NCBI RefSeq assembly: GCF_902807005.1
Contig: NZ_LR777658.1
Span: 1 to 64,000, forward strand
Reading direction: 5' to 3'
DNA: 64,000 nucleotides
Source: Chlamydiifrater phoenicopteri
Lineage (GTDB): Bacteria > Chlamydiota > Chlamydiia > Chlamydiales > Chlamydiaceae
In this document: piece by piece, positions 36,682 to 47,100 of the stretch
Layout of the letters: every line of letters starts with the position of its first letter
Position numbering within the stretch: position 1 is the first letter of the stretch
Position numbers and translations under genes: made by a program
The notes under the pieces: generated by a model
The model's input: only the letters and a program-made list of their open reading frames with translations
Told to the model about the DNA's origin: nothing
Database searches by the model: none

Positions 36682-39597
36682 TTACTCTCTTCCAAGAATA
36701 CGAACAGATACGGAATTTTTGTTGTTTCTCAGAAGGTCCTTACAATATTCTATGCATTCTTCGTAAGTTAGTTTTTCTGCAGCATCTATTTTATCTTCTA
36801 AGTATCTAGGGTTGGGGATGCTTTTATCGAAGCAATTGGAGAACAAGTGACAGTTCATCTGGTCGAAAGAAATTTCTGGCGAAGAGAATTTCTTAATGTA
36901 AGCTTTCTGCATAGCTTGAAATCCTTCCCTAGTTAAGCCATATTCTTCCAAATTCTCCGTCACTTGATTTAGAAAAATTTTTGTTCGATCCAATAAATCA
37001 TCAGGAGAGTGATTTTCTGATTGTATAAAGAAAATTACCAACGGCTCCGTGTTAATTTCTCTGTAAAGAGCAGAAACAACATAGCCTGTTTGTTGTTGTG
37101 TTCGTAATTCTTTGAAGTAGATATTCTTTAGCCATGGTATCAGCATTTCTGTTGCTACAGTATTGTCTATGGAAGATTCTATGTAAGGATTTTGCAATAC
37201 GAAAAGCATAGCGTTGGCTGGTAGAGGATAAGAGAAATCTAGAACTCTAGGAATGCCTGTTTTATTCAAACGAAGAGCTTGGTCCGTGATGGAGAAGGTT
37301 TTTGATTTTTCAGAGAAGTGTTCGAAGATCGAAGAAATATATGCGCGCTCTTCAATGGAAAGGTTTCCAAAGACCATGCTTTCCAAGAAAATATCATCGT
37401 AAACTCGACGTTGAAAATTCTTATAGTCTTCAAACGAAACTTCTTGGCAAGCCTTTAATTTCTCTTGATTAGAACAGAAATTAGTTACTGATTGCGAATA
37501 CAAATAGTCTATTCCAGAAAGGATGGGACATGCTGCTATCGCTGCTTCAGATTCATCAGAAATGGTAGAGAGGTAATATTGAAATTTCTTTTTATTAACC
37601 TCTACATTGCGTAAGGAAAATAGGATCTTTTGTAGAACTAAAGGAAGGTTTTCTGTGTAACCAAAGAGTTCTATATCAATGCCTGTTCTTGAAGCCGCTA
37701 TAGAGCTTTCTATTCCCGCTGCTTCAGCCTGGTAAGTGACATGCCTGATAGCGTTTTTGACTGCTAAACAATAGATCTTTGCGAGCACGGATTGTTTGGC
37801 GTCATCTCCTTTTAATAGGGGAGTTTTGATTCTTAAATAACAAGCAGCTTTCGGCGTGGTGTAATAGTTATCCTGACAATAGAACGATTGCATTTTGCTC
37901 GAAGTGTGCTCTGGAGTTACAGAGAAGGGATATCCCTCAGAAATAGGTTCTGTTAGAGGAAAGTTTTCTATGTGAGCGGGAATGAATAAGTTTTTACTAG
38001 GCAATTTCAGTTCATTGTGTATTTCCAGATTATTGAGAGATTTTTTACAGCTTTCAGTAAAAGGGACTTCATAAATAACTAGCTCTGGAAAAATGATGTC
38101 CTGCTGAGTGGAAATAGATTTAGATAACAGAGGGTCGGAAGAAGCTTCTTTATTGGAAAGAATATCTGGAGTGGAAAGAATATAGCGAGCAGCGGAGGGA
38201 TTACATAATTTGCTTAAGCAATGTTTTTCCTCGTTTTTAGAGAAAGGTAAGGGAGATATGGAGCGATGAGGGTATGTGGAGACATCTTCTCTTAAAAGGC
38301 GTTCAGATTCAATGCAAAGCAAGTCAAAAAGAGGCTCCTTTGAACGGAAGCAGTAATTGATTTCTCTCATGCGAACCGATTCTTTAAAGCAGTGAGGAGG
38401 GATTCCTTTGTCTTTAAGAAGCTTCAATGTTTGGAAAAGTCTTGTGATAATGGTTTCGTAATTTTCCGCGCCCTTCTGTGTTAAACGAAAATCAATGTCC
38501 ATGATGGCAGATTTCCCAGAACATCTGAAGAAATTTGCTTGAGTGGAAATGATGAGATCTTCTTTAAACAAAGTATCTTGGAGACTTCCTTTTTCTTTGC
38601 TGGATAGTATTCGAGCTATTAAGTTTCCACAGGTAGGGGAGATGTTATCTTTATCAGAGAAATGCCAGTGAATGTTTAAGTAACGTTTGGATTGAATAGC
38701 TTTGGTAACAAAGATAGTTAAGGGATAAGTTAGGGAATGCTTGTCGTCTATTTTGTTGGGCTTGTATCGATTAGAAATAGGGATCCAAGAGAATGCTTTG
38801 GCAACGCTTTTTATTGAATCTTCTATAGAAGCTGACGTGTATACCAGAGCACGCATGTTTTCCGGAGAGTAATGTTGTGCATACCAGCGCTGTATATTTT
38901 TTTCTTTGACGGGGGCAAGGGTCTCTAGATTACCGCAATGGAATCTGTGGAAAACATGATCCTGGGGAGCAATGATCTCTGAAATTCTCTGTATTCTTCT
39001 TTCATCTAGCAAAGTATTTCTTGCAAACTCTTGTTGCACTGCGTTTTTTTCTTTGTCTAAGTATTCTTGTGCAAATAGTGGATACGTAAACATGCTAGTA
39101 AATCGATCCAGAGTTTCAAAGAAAGCAGAATTATTAACGGAGAAGAGATAAACAGTTTTGTGAGGGAATGTGAAAGCGTTGTATTTACCGCCATTTTTAC
39201 TTAGAAAAGATGAAAACTCTTCCGGTTGGGGATACTTTCTATTTCCAAGAAAAATACTGTGCTCTGTGAAGTGGGCTAGCCCAGGGAATTCTAAAGGATC
39301 TTCTGAGCTTCCCGAGCCAACTACAAGGCATGCTCCGGAAGTAGGTAACGAGGGGTCAGAAACAACAACAACAGGCAATCCGTTGGCACAAATAAACTTA
39401 AGGACTTGCTGATCTTTAAAAGCTGGGGTGAGCGTTTTTAAAAAACACCGATCGGGAACTATTCGAATATCATAAAGTTCTTCACAGTCCAAACTTTCTA
39501 GTTGTCTGAATGAGGCTTTTACTGGAGAAGCTTGGCAATAGGGAGAGAAAAGATTTAAGAGGAAGCTTAGAAAAGTAATAGTGCAAGTCTTTCTCAT
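36682..39597 (-). CDS. ptr: Insulinase-family (M16) zinc protease, exported
   Basis: A 971-residue metalloprotease of the pitrilysin/insulysin type, expected in the periplasm. A signal peptide is visible (CTITFLSFLLNLFSPYCQA). The inverted zinc motif is HFTEH (109-113) with distal Glu E190 exactly 77 residues on (KNAVQQE), as in the family. Later M16 repeats (inactive domains) fill the remaining ~750 residues. It starts with ATG at 39597, sharing ATGA with the plsB stop (4-nt overlap), so it is translationally coupled to plsB. Equivalent to CT806. Confidence 0.93.
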   Translation of the reverse strand: MRKTCTITFLSFLLNLFSPYCQASPVKASFRQLESLDCEELYDIRIVPDRCFLKTLTPAFKDQQVLKFICANGLPVVVVSDPSLPTSGACLVVGSGSSEDPLEFPGLAHFTEHSIFLGNRKYPQPEEFSSFLSKNGGKYNAFTFPHKTVYLFSVNNSAFFETLDRFTSMFTYPLFAQEYLDKEKNAVQQEFARNTLLDERRIQRISEIIAPQDHVFHRFHCGNLETLAPVKEKNIQRWYAQHYSPENMRALVYTSASIEDSIKSVAKAFSWIPISNRYKPNKIDDKHSLTYPLTIFVTKAIQSKRYLNIHWHFSDKDNISPTCGNLIARILSSKEKGSLQDTLFKEDLIISTQANFFRCSGKSAIMDIDFRLTQKGAENYETIITRLFQTLKLLKDKGIPPHCFKESVRMREINYCFRSKEPLFDLLCIESERLLREDVSTYPHRSISPLPFSKNEEKHCLSKLCNPSAARYILSTPDILSNKEASSDPLLSKSISTQQDIIFPELVIYEVPFTESCKKSLNNLEIHNELKLPSKNLFIPAHIENFPLTEPISEGYPFSVTPEHTSSKMQSFYCQDNYYTTPKAACYLRIKTPLLKGDDAKQSVLAKIYCLAVKNAIRHVTYQAEAAGIESSIAASRTGIDIELFGYTENLPLVLQKILFSLRNVEVNKKKFQYYLSTISDESEAAIAACPILSGIDYLYSQSVTNFCSNQEKLKACQEVSFEDYKNFQRRVYDDIFLESMVFGNLSIEERAYISSIFEHFSEKSKTFSITDQALRLNKTGIPRVLDFSYPLPANAMLFVLQNPYIESSIDNTVATEMLIPWLKNIYFKELRTQQQTGYVVSALYREINTEPLVIFFIQSENHSPDDLLDRTKIFLNQVTENLEEYGLTREGFQAMQKAYIKKFSSPEISFDQMNCHLFSNCFDKSIPNPRYLEDKIDAAEKLTYEECIEYCKDLLRNNKNSVSVRILGRE

Positions 39598-40595
39598 AAA
39601 TCCGCTATCTCCTTATACAACGATTGAACTTTGCCAAATACAACGTTGGCTCGTAATTCTCTCAGCAATCTTTTATCGGAAACCTCAGGAGTCGAAATAA
39701 TGGAGTTTAGATCTACTTCTTCTCCGAAAGCAAAATGAACTGGACTGCGTTTAGTGCTTCGTTGTTCTCCGATATTTTGTTCTATAACCGGAGGGGGAGG
39801 GAGGATGTCAAAGGTTTTTAAGGCCATCGGATAGAAATGTGTCGGAACAGCGCATGATTTTCCTAGTAGGCGAAACATCTCTATACTGTCCGGGTGAAAA
39901 GGAGCGGGAGCTAGTCTTCCTGAAGCATCTTTTCTATCTCTTCCTCCAGAAGGTGCAACATATATAAACTTGCCGCCTTGTGATAGTAAGGTTTTTAGAA
40001 CCTTCATGCTTTTTTGATTATGCCGTAGTTTTTCTTCTCTTCTCTCTGGAGGGGAGTCAATGTGTCTCTTGGAGTAAATGCATAACAAATTGCAGCCCAT
40101 ACTGAAGGGGCGAGCTATGGGATCAGAGGTGACTCGATCTCCGGCAAGAAAGATGATTTCTTTTAAGAATCTCTCTGGAAACAGTGTTTTCAGCATAATT
40201 TGCATGACTTGGGGGTCCGCTTCCACTTGGTGATTAGCTAGCAAAATAACATTCTCTCCAGAGGACAACTGTTCGATGATTTTGCTAGCTACCTCGCTAT
40301 GTAAAAGGCAGGAGTGAGGAATATCTATTAAGGGGCGAAAGAATTGTTGTCCGAAAGACTCTAAGTTTATCGGAGAAACGATTCGTTTATGAAAACAAGG
40401 AAATTGAAACGGGTCTTTCTGATCGGCTTTTAGTAGTTCAAGAAATTTTGAGAACATAGCCTCCGTTTCCGAGATGTGAAGAATGTCTTCGGTTTCTCGA
40501 ACGTAGGAGAGATACACCATTTTTGCTCTCTCGTATACGTCTTCCGGTAGCTCCTTGTTGATTAAAGCCTGGTCCAAGGACTGTAGAAAGCTCAT
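39594..40595 (-). CDS. plsB: Glycerol-3-phosphate acyltransferase, chloroplast/soluble type
   Basis: A 333-residue enzyme making 1-acyl-glycerol-3-phosphate, probably from acyl-ACP. The HX4D motif is ANHQVEADP (H122, D127); the glycerol-phosphate-binding block is YVAPSGGRDRKDASG. No membrane helix is evident, which fits the plant plastid GPAT1-like family. It differs from E. coli PlsB (~800 residues). ATG at 40595. Lies between rng and the M16 protease; all three are in one direction with short gaps. Equivalent to CT807. Confidence 0.93.
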   Translation of the reverse strand: MSFLQSLDQALINKELPEDVYERAKMVYLSYVRETEDILHISETEAMFSKFLELLKADQKDPFQFPCFHKRIVSPINLESFGQQFFRPLIDIPHSCLLHSEVASKIIEQLSSGENVILLANHQVEADPQVMQIMLKTLFPERFLKEIIFLAGDRVTSDPIARPFSMGCNLLCIYSKRHIDSPPERREEKLRHNQKSMKVLKTLLSQGGKFIYVAPSGGRDRKDASGRLAPAPFHPDSIEMFRLLGKSCAVPTHFYPMALKTFDILPPPPVIEQNIGEQRSTKRSPVHFAFGEEVDLNSIISTPEVSDKRLLRELRANVVFGKVQSLYKEIADL

Positions 40596-40608
40596 CCGAC
40601 TTACCCTC

Positions 40609-42147
40609 TTATAAATCTATCTTTTCTCCAGTGATCAGTGAAAAGAATTGATAGTGATTGAGATGGAGTTCGTCGGAAGTGTTGATTTGGAGTTTAGCTT
40701 TCATCTGTTTAGCTAAGCGAATTAATGCTGTATCATCGCCTTCTAACTTCATGTAAGAAGCTAGTTCTGGGTGTACGATGAGACAAAGATTTTTGTGGTT
40801 TCGGTAGTTGATAACTTTCTTCAATTCTCGCTCGATTTCAATCGCCATACTTTCATTGGTTTTGATCAGAGCGTTGCCGCAACAATAAGGGCAAGGAGTA
40901 AATAGAGTTTGTACCAGGGATTCTCTATTTCTCTGGCGGGTCATTTCTACCAAGCCAAACTCGCTCATGCTTAAGATGGTACATCTAGCAGAGTCCACCT
41001 TCATATGCTCTTTTAATCTTTCTAAGACTCGTTTTTGATTTTTTCTCGACTTCATGTCGATAAAATCAATAATGACAAGGCCCCCTACGTTGCGTAGTCG
41101 TAATTGTCTAGCAATTTCTTCTGCAGCCTCTAGATTGATCTGTACTAGAGTTTCTTCTACACCTCCTTCCAACTGCGTGCTGCGGCCTGAGTTGACATCG
41201 ACTGTGTGCATGGCTTCCGTTCTGTCGAAGAAAAGATAGCCCCCACTTGTCAGCCAAATTTTTCTTTTGGTGGCCTTCTCTATTTCCTTTTCTACATTGA
41301 ATCTTTCGAACATAGGAACAGAATCCCTGTAATACTCGATTTTCATTGAGCTTTCAGGAGAATATTTTTTCATTATGTGACGGCATTTTCGATAGGTAGC
41401 ATAATCGTCGATCAACAGACGATTAAAATTTTTATCTATCCCCGTAACAACAGCTTTTTTGACTAGATCTGTTTCTTCGTAGAGAAGAGCGGGTTCCTCT
41501 GTTGCGTGAAACTTTTCTATGATGGTTTTCCATGTTTTGAGGAGTTCATGTGCTTCGGCAATCAATGTTTCTGTAGAAGCTGTCATGCTCGCTGTGCGGC
41601 AAATTAATCCCATGTCACGAGGCATTTCAAAAGAACGGATGAGTCTCTTGAGTTGGTCCCGGATCTGAGGGTCCTCAATTTTTCTGGACACTCCGCGATG
41701 AGGAGAGTTAGGGAGCAAGACTAGGTACCTTCCTGGAATAGAGATGTTTGAGGTTAGTCTTGCTCCTTTCGTGCCTATGGGCTCCTTAACAACTTGAACA
41801 AGGACTGGACTATCCAATTCTAAAAGATCTTCGATAGGAGAATCTGCTTGCCCTGGAGAGGGAGGGATGTTTTCGTCCTCATCCAAATCAGTGTCAAACA
41901 TCTGTTCGAACTTTTTAGAATTTTCTAGAACGTCGGAAATATGAATGAACCCATTCTCTCGCTCGTCAATGTTAATGAAGGCCGATTGAATGTTTCTCAA
42001 AATATTGGTAACTTTGCCTCTGTAAATATTGCCTTTGAGTTGGCGAATCTTTTTTCTCTCTATGATCAAGTCAAAAAGTAGACCATTTTTCAGGTGGGCG
42101 TAACGGATCTCTTTTGACTCGACATTCAACAAAACATCGTTTTCCAT
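40609..42147 (-). CDS. rng: Ribonuclease E/G family endoribonuclease
   Basis: A 512-residue nuclease acting in rRNA maturation and mRNA decay. The S1 domain lies near the N-terminus (GNIYRGKVTNILRNIQSAFINI...GFIHISD, interrupted by an acidic insert DLDEDENIPPSP). The catalytic DNase I-like domain has TVDVNSGRST and VIIDFIDMKSRKNQKRV, and the zinc-link motif is CPYCCG. The start is ATG 42147 with AAGGAAC 7 nt upstream; a GTG or other in-frame start further up (to 42222) lacks support. Called cafA in early chlamydial annotation (CT808). Confidence 0.94.
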   Translation of the reverse strand: MENDVLLNVESKEIRYAHLKNGLLFDLIIERKKIRQLKGNIYRGKVTNILRNIQSAFINIDERENGFIHISDVLENSKKFEQMFDTDLDEDENIPPSPGQADSPIEDLLELDSPVLVQVVKEPIGTKGARLTSNISIPGRYLVLLPNSPHRGVSRKIEDPQIRDQLKRLIRSFEMPRDMGLICRTASMTASTETLIAEAHELLKTWKTIIEKFHATEEPALLYEETDLVKKAVVTGIDKNFNRLLIDDYATYRKCRHIMKKYSPESSMKIEYYRDSVPMFERFNVEKEIEKATKRKIWLTSGGYLFFDRTEAMHTVDVNSGRSTQLEGGVEETLVQINLEAAEEIARQLRLRNVGGLVIIDFIDMKSRKNQKRVLERLKEHMKVDSARCTILSMSEFGLVEMTRQRNRESLVQTLFTPCPYCCGNALIKTNESMAIEIERELKKVINYRNHKNLCLIVHPELASYMKLEGDDTALIRLAKQMKAKLQINTSDELHLNHYQFFSLITGEKIDL

Positions 42148-42394
42148 GCGTGTTCCTTGGAATGCTAAATCTTTTGGGCGGTTTTTTAGAGTAAAAACAC
42201 GCGCTCCGAAGGAGGGAATCATAGGGTAAACAGATAAAAAATTCTACAGAAATGCTTTACGTAAATTATTTTTGAGACTGTTAATAGAATTAGTTGTTCC
42301 ACTAATTATAATTAGAAATAAGTCGAGGTTTTCCATAAATCCTTGTTTTGGTAGTATGGGTGCCAAAATTGTTTAATGTCCTGCAGAGGGAACC

Positions 42395-42859
42395 TTGAGT
42401 TTCGTCGACGATCTAAAAATTTATGTTTATAGACTGAAAAATATCGGGGACAGGGAAACCTTGCAGTACACGGTTGCTCCAGAAACTTTTGCTGAAAAGG
42501 GCTTGGAGCAGGTGTTCTCTTGTCCAGTGCAGGTTTCAGGGCATGTTGAAAGAGTCGATGACGAACAATTAATCCTATCCCTTTCCCTGCAGACAGAGGT
42601 GGGAGTGTCCTGCCCTTTCTGTGATAAAGCCTTTTTGCGCCCTGTCGCCATAGAAAGTATTTGCCATCTGATAGAAAGAGAACAGCTGCGGGACGGGGTT
42701 TTCGATTGCTCTGATTTAATCAGGCAAGAAATTTTGCTAGAGTCTGAAGGCCTATACGAGTGTGAGCCAGAAGGGTGCCCCAGTAAGGCTGGAGTGGAAA
42801 GTTATTTGCAAAGAAAAGAAGAAAAGTTTGGGGGAAATAATCCCTTTGAAAATTTATAG
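42395..42859 (+). CDS. yceD: YceD/DUF177 family protein
   Basis: A 154-residue protein always found just before rpmF and plsX in many bacteria; relatives affect 23S rRNA processing in plants and bacteria. Features: a C-x2-C pair (CPFCDKAF, residues about 67-70), the ILSLSLQTEVGVSCPFC central block and an acidic C-terminal half (DCSDLIRQEILL). The start is TTG 42395 with GAGG 6 nt upstream; no in-frame ATG is near. First gene of yceD-rpmF-plsX. Equivalent to CT809. Confidence 0.85.
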   Translation: MSFVDDLKIYVYRLKNIGDRETLQYTVAPETFAEKGLEQVFSCPVQVSGHVERVDDEQLILSLSLQTEVGVSCPFCDKAFLRPVAIESICHLIEREQLRDGVFDCSDLIRQEILLESEGLYECEPEGCPSKAGVESYLQRKEEKFGGNNPFENL

Positions 42860-42875
42860 ACTAGGATTTTAAGCC

Positions 42876-43061
42876 ATGGCAGTACCACGTAATCGTTTGA
42901 GTAATGCAAGAAAGAATATCAGAAGAAGTCACCACGCAAAGGGACCTCGCCAAACCGCGGTATGTAAAAATTGCAAGAACGCCTTCATTCCTCACACGGT
43001 TTGTTCTTCTTGTGGTTTCTACAACGGGAGAGCTGTTCTGCAAGCGACAGAAAAAGATTAG
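42876..43061 (+). CDS. rpmF: 50S ribosomal protein L32 (zinc-binding type)
   Basis: A 61-residue basic protein with MAVPRNRLSNARKN at the N-terminus and a zinc ribbon CKNCKN...CSSCG intact. ATG at 42876, 16 nt after yceD. In contrast to L36 and S14 here, this one keeps its zinc ligands. Equivalent to CT810. Confidence 0.97.
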   Translation: MAVPRNRLSNARKNIRRSHHAKGPRQTAVCKNCKNAFIPHTVCSSCGFYNGRAVLQATEKD

Positions 43062-43079
43062 TCAGTACGTAATGGTGCT

Positions 43080-44054
43080 ATGACCACAACTTTTACCCCT
43101 TGCGTGGCTGTTGATTTGATGGGGGGAGATCATTCCCCCATCCTAGTGTTTCGAGCGCTCCTCGAAGCTATTCGTTTGGGAGATTTTAAGGAGATCTCCT
43201 TTCTAGCCATTGCCCAGGAGGGCTTCCGAAGGGATATAGAGTTAGAAAGAGAAAAAGTTTCGGTTTTAGCAAATGTCAATTTGCGTGTAATGTACGTAAA
43301 AGACTTTGTTTCTATGGAGGACTCTCCCTTGTCCGCCACTAGAAAAAAGGACTCCTCTATGTCAGTTGGGCTAGATTTGTTGTCCGCAGGAAAAGTTTCG
43401 GCTCTGTTCTCGACAGGAAATACAGGAGCTTTAATTACCTTGTCTAGGTTAAAAGTTTCTTTGCATCCAACAATCTCAAGACCAGCTCTCACCGTTCGTA
43501 TTCCAACTTTAACTGGAAGCGCCATAGTGTTAGATGTGGGAGCTAATGTTGCGGTTAAACCTGAAGAATTAGTCAATTTTGCCCGTATGGGGGAAGCTTA
43601 CAGAAAGTGTCTATACCCCCAAAAAAAAGGAAAGGTAGCGCTTCTTAACATTGGTTCAGAAGAAAGAAAGGGTACAGAAAGTCATCGGGTAGCTTTTAAA
43701 AGGCTTCAAGAGGTTTACCGAGAAGACTTCTTGGGCAATATAGAGGGGGGGGATGTTTTTTCCGGAAAGGCAGATGTTGTTGTTACCGATGGGTTTACGG
43801 GAAACATTTTTTTGAAGACCGCAGAGGGAGTGTTTGATTTTCTCTTGCAACTTGTAGGATCCCGTTTAGAGGAGGATCTGAAAGGTAAGCTGAACTACTC
43901 CATCTATCCAGGGTCTGTCTTGTGCGGGCTTTCTAAGCTCGTTGTTAAATGTCATGGCGAGGCCGATGAAGAATCTTTAGTTCAGGGGATTTTCGGTTTC
44001 CTGCAACTTTCTCAAGCTAATCTTTGCGACAAGATTTTACGAGAGCTTGGTTAA
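43080..44054 (+). CDS. plsX: Phosphate acyltransferase PlsX
   Basis: A 324-residue enzyme turning acyl-ACP into acyl-phosphate for phospholipid synthesis. AVDLMGGDHSP at the N-terminus, FSTGNTGALITLSRL, VLDVGANV, and DGFTGNIFLKTAEG are the family blocks. ATG at 43080. The frame contains a run of eight G (43745-43752, encoding Glu-Gly-Gly-Asp), a potential slippage spot. Completes yceD-rpmF-plsX; 140 nt upstream of pmpD. Equivalent to CT811. Confidence 0.96.
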   Translation: MTTTFTPCVAVDLMGGDHSPILVFRALLEAIRLGDFKEISFLAIAQEGFRRDIELEREKVSVLANVNLRVMYVKDFVSMEDSPLSATRKKDSSMSVGLDLLSAGKVSALFSTGNTGALITLSRLKVSLHPTISRPALTVRIPTLTGSAIVLDVGANVAVKPEELVNFARMGEAYRKCLYPQKKGKVALLNIGSEERKGTESHRVAFKRLQEVYREDFLGNIEGGDVFSGKADVVVTDGFTGNIFLKTAEGVFDFLLQLVGSRLEEDLKGKLNYSIYPGSVLCGLSKLVVKCHGEADEESLVQGIFGFLQLSQANLCDKILRELG

Positions 44055-44082
44055 TTTTATTTAATTAAGTGACTGTGTTTCG

Positions 44083-44109
44083 TTGACAAGTCTTTCGTTT
44101 TTCTATAAG
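44083..44109 (+). promoter_or_regulatory. Candidate sigma66 promoter for pmpD
   Basis: Consensus TTGACA (44083-44088) and TATAAG (44104-44109) with a 15-nt spacer, shorter than optimal. Predicted start about 44116, a leader of ~78 nt. Confidence 0.55.
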
Positions 44110-44193
44110 TAGTAATTCGATCAAGAAAATGTTTTACACACTATTCTTGTCTTTCTTTTGATCAATGAAACTTTTGAGAAAAGCGGGCTGTTC

Positions 44194-47100
44194 ATGAAAA
44201 ATCGTTATATTTCTTCTTTTTCCCAATCTGTTATTTTGGCAATAATTGCTTCCTCTAGCTTGCAGGCTAGTGCAAGTTATTTGGAAGAAAAAGAATTTGT
44301 TGCTTCACACTTCTTACATCCTTTTTCTCAGGAATGTTTTGAAAATTATCGTTATTTCTCTACTCAAGTAGGAGCTCAAGGGACTGAAGATAAAAGTTCG
44401 GAGACTCCTTCATCGGATGCATCAGATCAAGAAAATACGGAAAGTTCTCTTGATGGAAAATCGGAGTCGGAACCTAAATCTGAAATCACAGAGCCCGCAG
44501 CTCCTTCTAATGGCGCAGAGAAAGAAGCGCCCGTAGCTCCTGCTGCCCCTGTAAAGGAAGAGGAAAAAGTTGTCATAGCAGAGCCCACCCCTGCTACAGA
44601 GGCGGCATCGCCTTGTTTTAAAACAGAAACATTGACTTCTGGTGGCAAAACTCCAGCGTCTGCTGATGATTTAACTGGGTTTCAGCATTGCTCTGAAGGA
44701 AATGTTCTTTATGAGGTGCTTGGAGGGCTTTCTTGGAAAAATGTTGATGCGAGTTCCGTTGGAGAGGTTGCGGCAGAGAATGAGTTAGATTCTTCAAATG
44801 CTCAACAAGAGGAGGCTCAATCCGGAGAGCAGGGTCAGGGTGATACAGGTTCTCCTATAGGAGAAGAGAGTAGCATAGGAAGCGGCTCCCAGGAAGGAGG
44901 AGATGAAAATCAAAATGGCGAGAGTTTAACTGATGAATCTTTGAGGCGAGAAGGAGAGAATCATGACTCAGGTAGTGGACAATCCGATAAAGGCGACGAA
45001 CCTTCTAACGTAGTTACTGAAGGAGCTGTTGCAGAGTCCGGAATAGATTCTAATCGGGAAGCCGCAGAAATCAATCCTTTGAGTGCAGTTGCGTTGCGAG
45101 ATTACAGTCTAGAGTCAGTGTCAACGGTTAACGAAAAATGTAATAAAGAGCATGGTTTAGCCTTTTGTAATACTAAAGTAAGCCAGCAGGGTTTAGAAGG
45201 AAGGCAAGAGCAGTCTGCTTGCCCCGTTAATGGAATAACCTTTTCTGGCGTAGGTAAGTCTGACGGTCTTTTATTCTCTAATCTTAAAACGAAAAAGAGT
45301 GGAGCAGCCATTTATAGTGAATCTGACGTAGTGTTTGAAAATCTTCAAAGAGGGTTAACTTTTTCCGATTGTGAAAGCTCGGAATCTGGAGGGGCTGTTG
45401 CGGCTAATAACATTACGGTTAAAAATTGTAATGGGGTGACCTTAACCAATAACAAAACGACTGTTCCTTCAGATGTTGATTCTAGTGCGGGAGATTCTGG
45501 TGGGGAGTCGGTTTTGTTGAGTGTTGCAGAAGGAGGGAGTTCTACCCAAGATAACCTAAACATGGGTGGAGGAGCTTTTTGGGCTGGAGAACCCACTTCT
45601 TCATCGGATGCGGGAACAGTTGGTTTTCAGGGGGGGGACGGAAGTACTACACAACCGAAAAGTGGATCCATTCAGTTTGTTGGGAATACGGGAGTTATTC
45701 TAATTTCCCAAAACAGCTCTACCGTTAATGGTGGGGCTATGGCTGCCAAATCTATCACGTTTGATAGTAATGTTGGTAGTGTAGAATTTTCTGCGAATGC
45801 TGCGAGTTTTAGTGGGGGAGCCTTATCTTCAACCGATTCTATAACTTTTTTAAACAATAAAAGTGGGATAGTGTTTTCTGGTAATTCAGCTTGTAAGCAA
45901 CCAGGCGCGGTATCTACTGGACTCGTAGAGGGCTTGGCAAAGACTGTAAGCTCAGGAGATAGTGCAGAGGTTATCAAGGGTTCGGGGGGAGCTATAGCAT
46001 CGAATGGGACCGTTACTTTTTCTAAAAATAGCGGAGAAATTTCTTTTTTAGGCAATAAAGTTGGAGAGAGTAATGCAGATGCTGAAAGAACCTCGGGAGA
46101 TTCTAGCGTTCAACTTTTAGGAAAAGGGGGGGCTATTTCATCCAAGAAGTGTTCTTTTGAGTCCAATTTAGGCAAGATATCTTTCTCAAGCAACTCGACT
46201 TCTGATTCTGGCGGGGCGATCTTTGTTAGCGAAAATATAGAAGGAAAGAATAACTTAGGCCGAATAGAGTTTATTGATAATAAAGCCGATGGTTCTGGCG
46301 GGGCTTTGTATTGTTATAAAGATTCCTCATTGGCTAACGAGACAAATTTAGAGTTGTCTACAGAAGAAACGGAAACGATAAGTGGCCAAGTGACTTTCTC
46401 ATCAAATGCTGAGGGGGTTCTGTTTTCTGGGAACTCTTCAAAAAAAGATGGAGGAGCTATCTATGCTCAAGGAGTTTCTTTCTCTGGAAATTCAGGCATA
46501 GCTTTCTTGAAAAATACTTCAGCATCCTCCGGAGGGGCTATTTGCTGTAAGTATTCTTTATCAGAACCTGGATCTGAGTTAAGTGTTTCAGAAGAAGGTC
46601 CCCAAAAATGTGAGATCAATATCTCAAGAAACTCTGGGTCAACCGTTTTTGAAGGCAACTCGGTTTCTTTGCCTGAACAAGTTATGAACAAAGCATCAGG
46701 CGATGTTTTTGGTGGAGGAGCTATTTTTGGAAAAAGCATCAGTATAGATAGCAATATAGGAACATGTTTATTTGAAAGAAATTCATTTTCTAGCGAGCGT
46801 TCCGGTTTAGATAAAGTATTCGGTGGTGGTGGAATTTTTGGAGATACTGTTACAGTTTCAAAAAACTTGGGAGGGGTGGCTTTTTCAAATAACAGTGTTT
46901 CTGGGAAAATTTCAACCACGCCCTCTTCCCCTGAAGAGCTTCAAATAATGACGAATCCTAAAGAAATAGAACCTTCTTCTCCTACATTGGCTGCTATTCA
47001 AAGTGCTTTTGGAGGAGGGGCTATTTTCACAGGCTCTCTTACTTTTTCAGGGAATAAAGGAGATTCTAGCTTTTCTAATAACCAAGTTTCTGTAGAAGAG

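Noticed and set aside
45672..46919. Several antisense frames of 80-150 codons inside pmpD
   Set aside because: They are Pro/Leu-rich complements of the Gly/Ser-rich GGAI/FxxN repeats, with no start signals.
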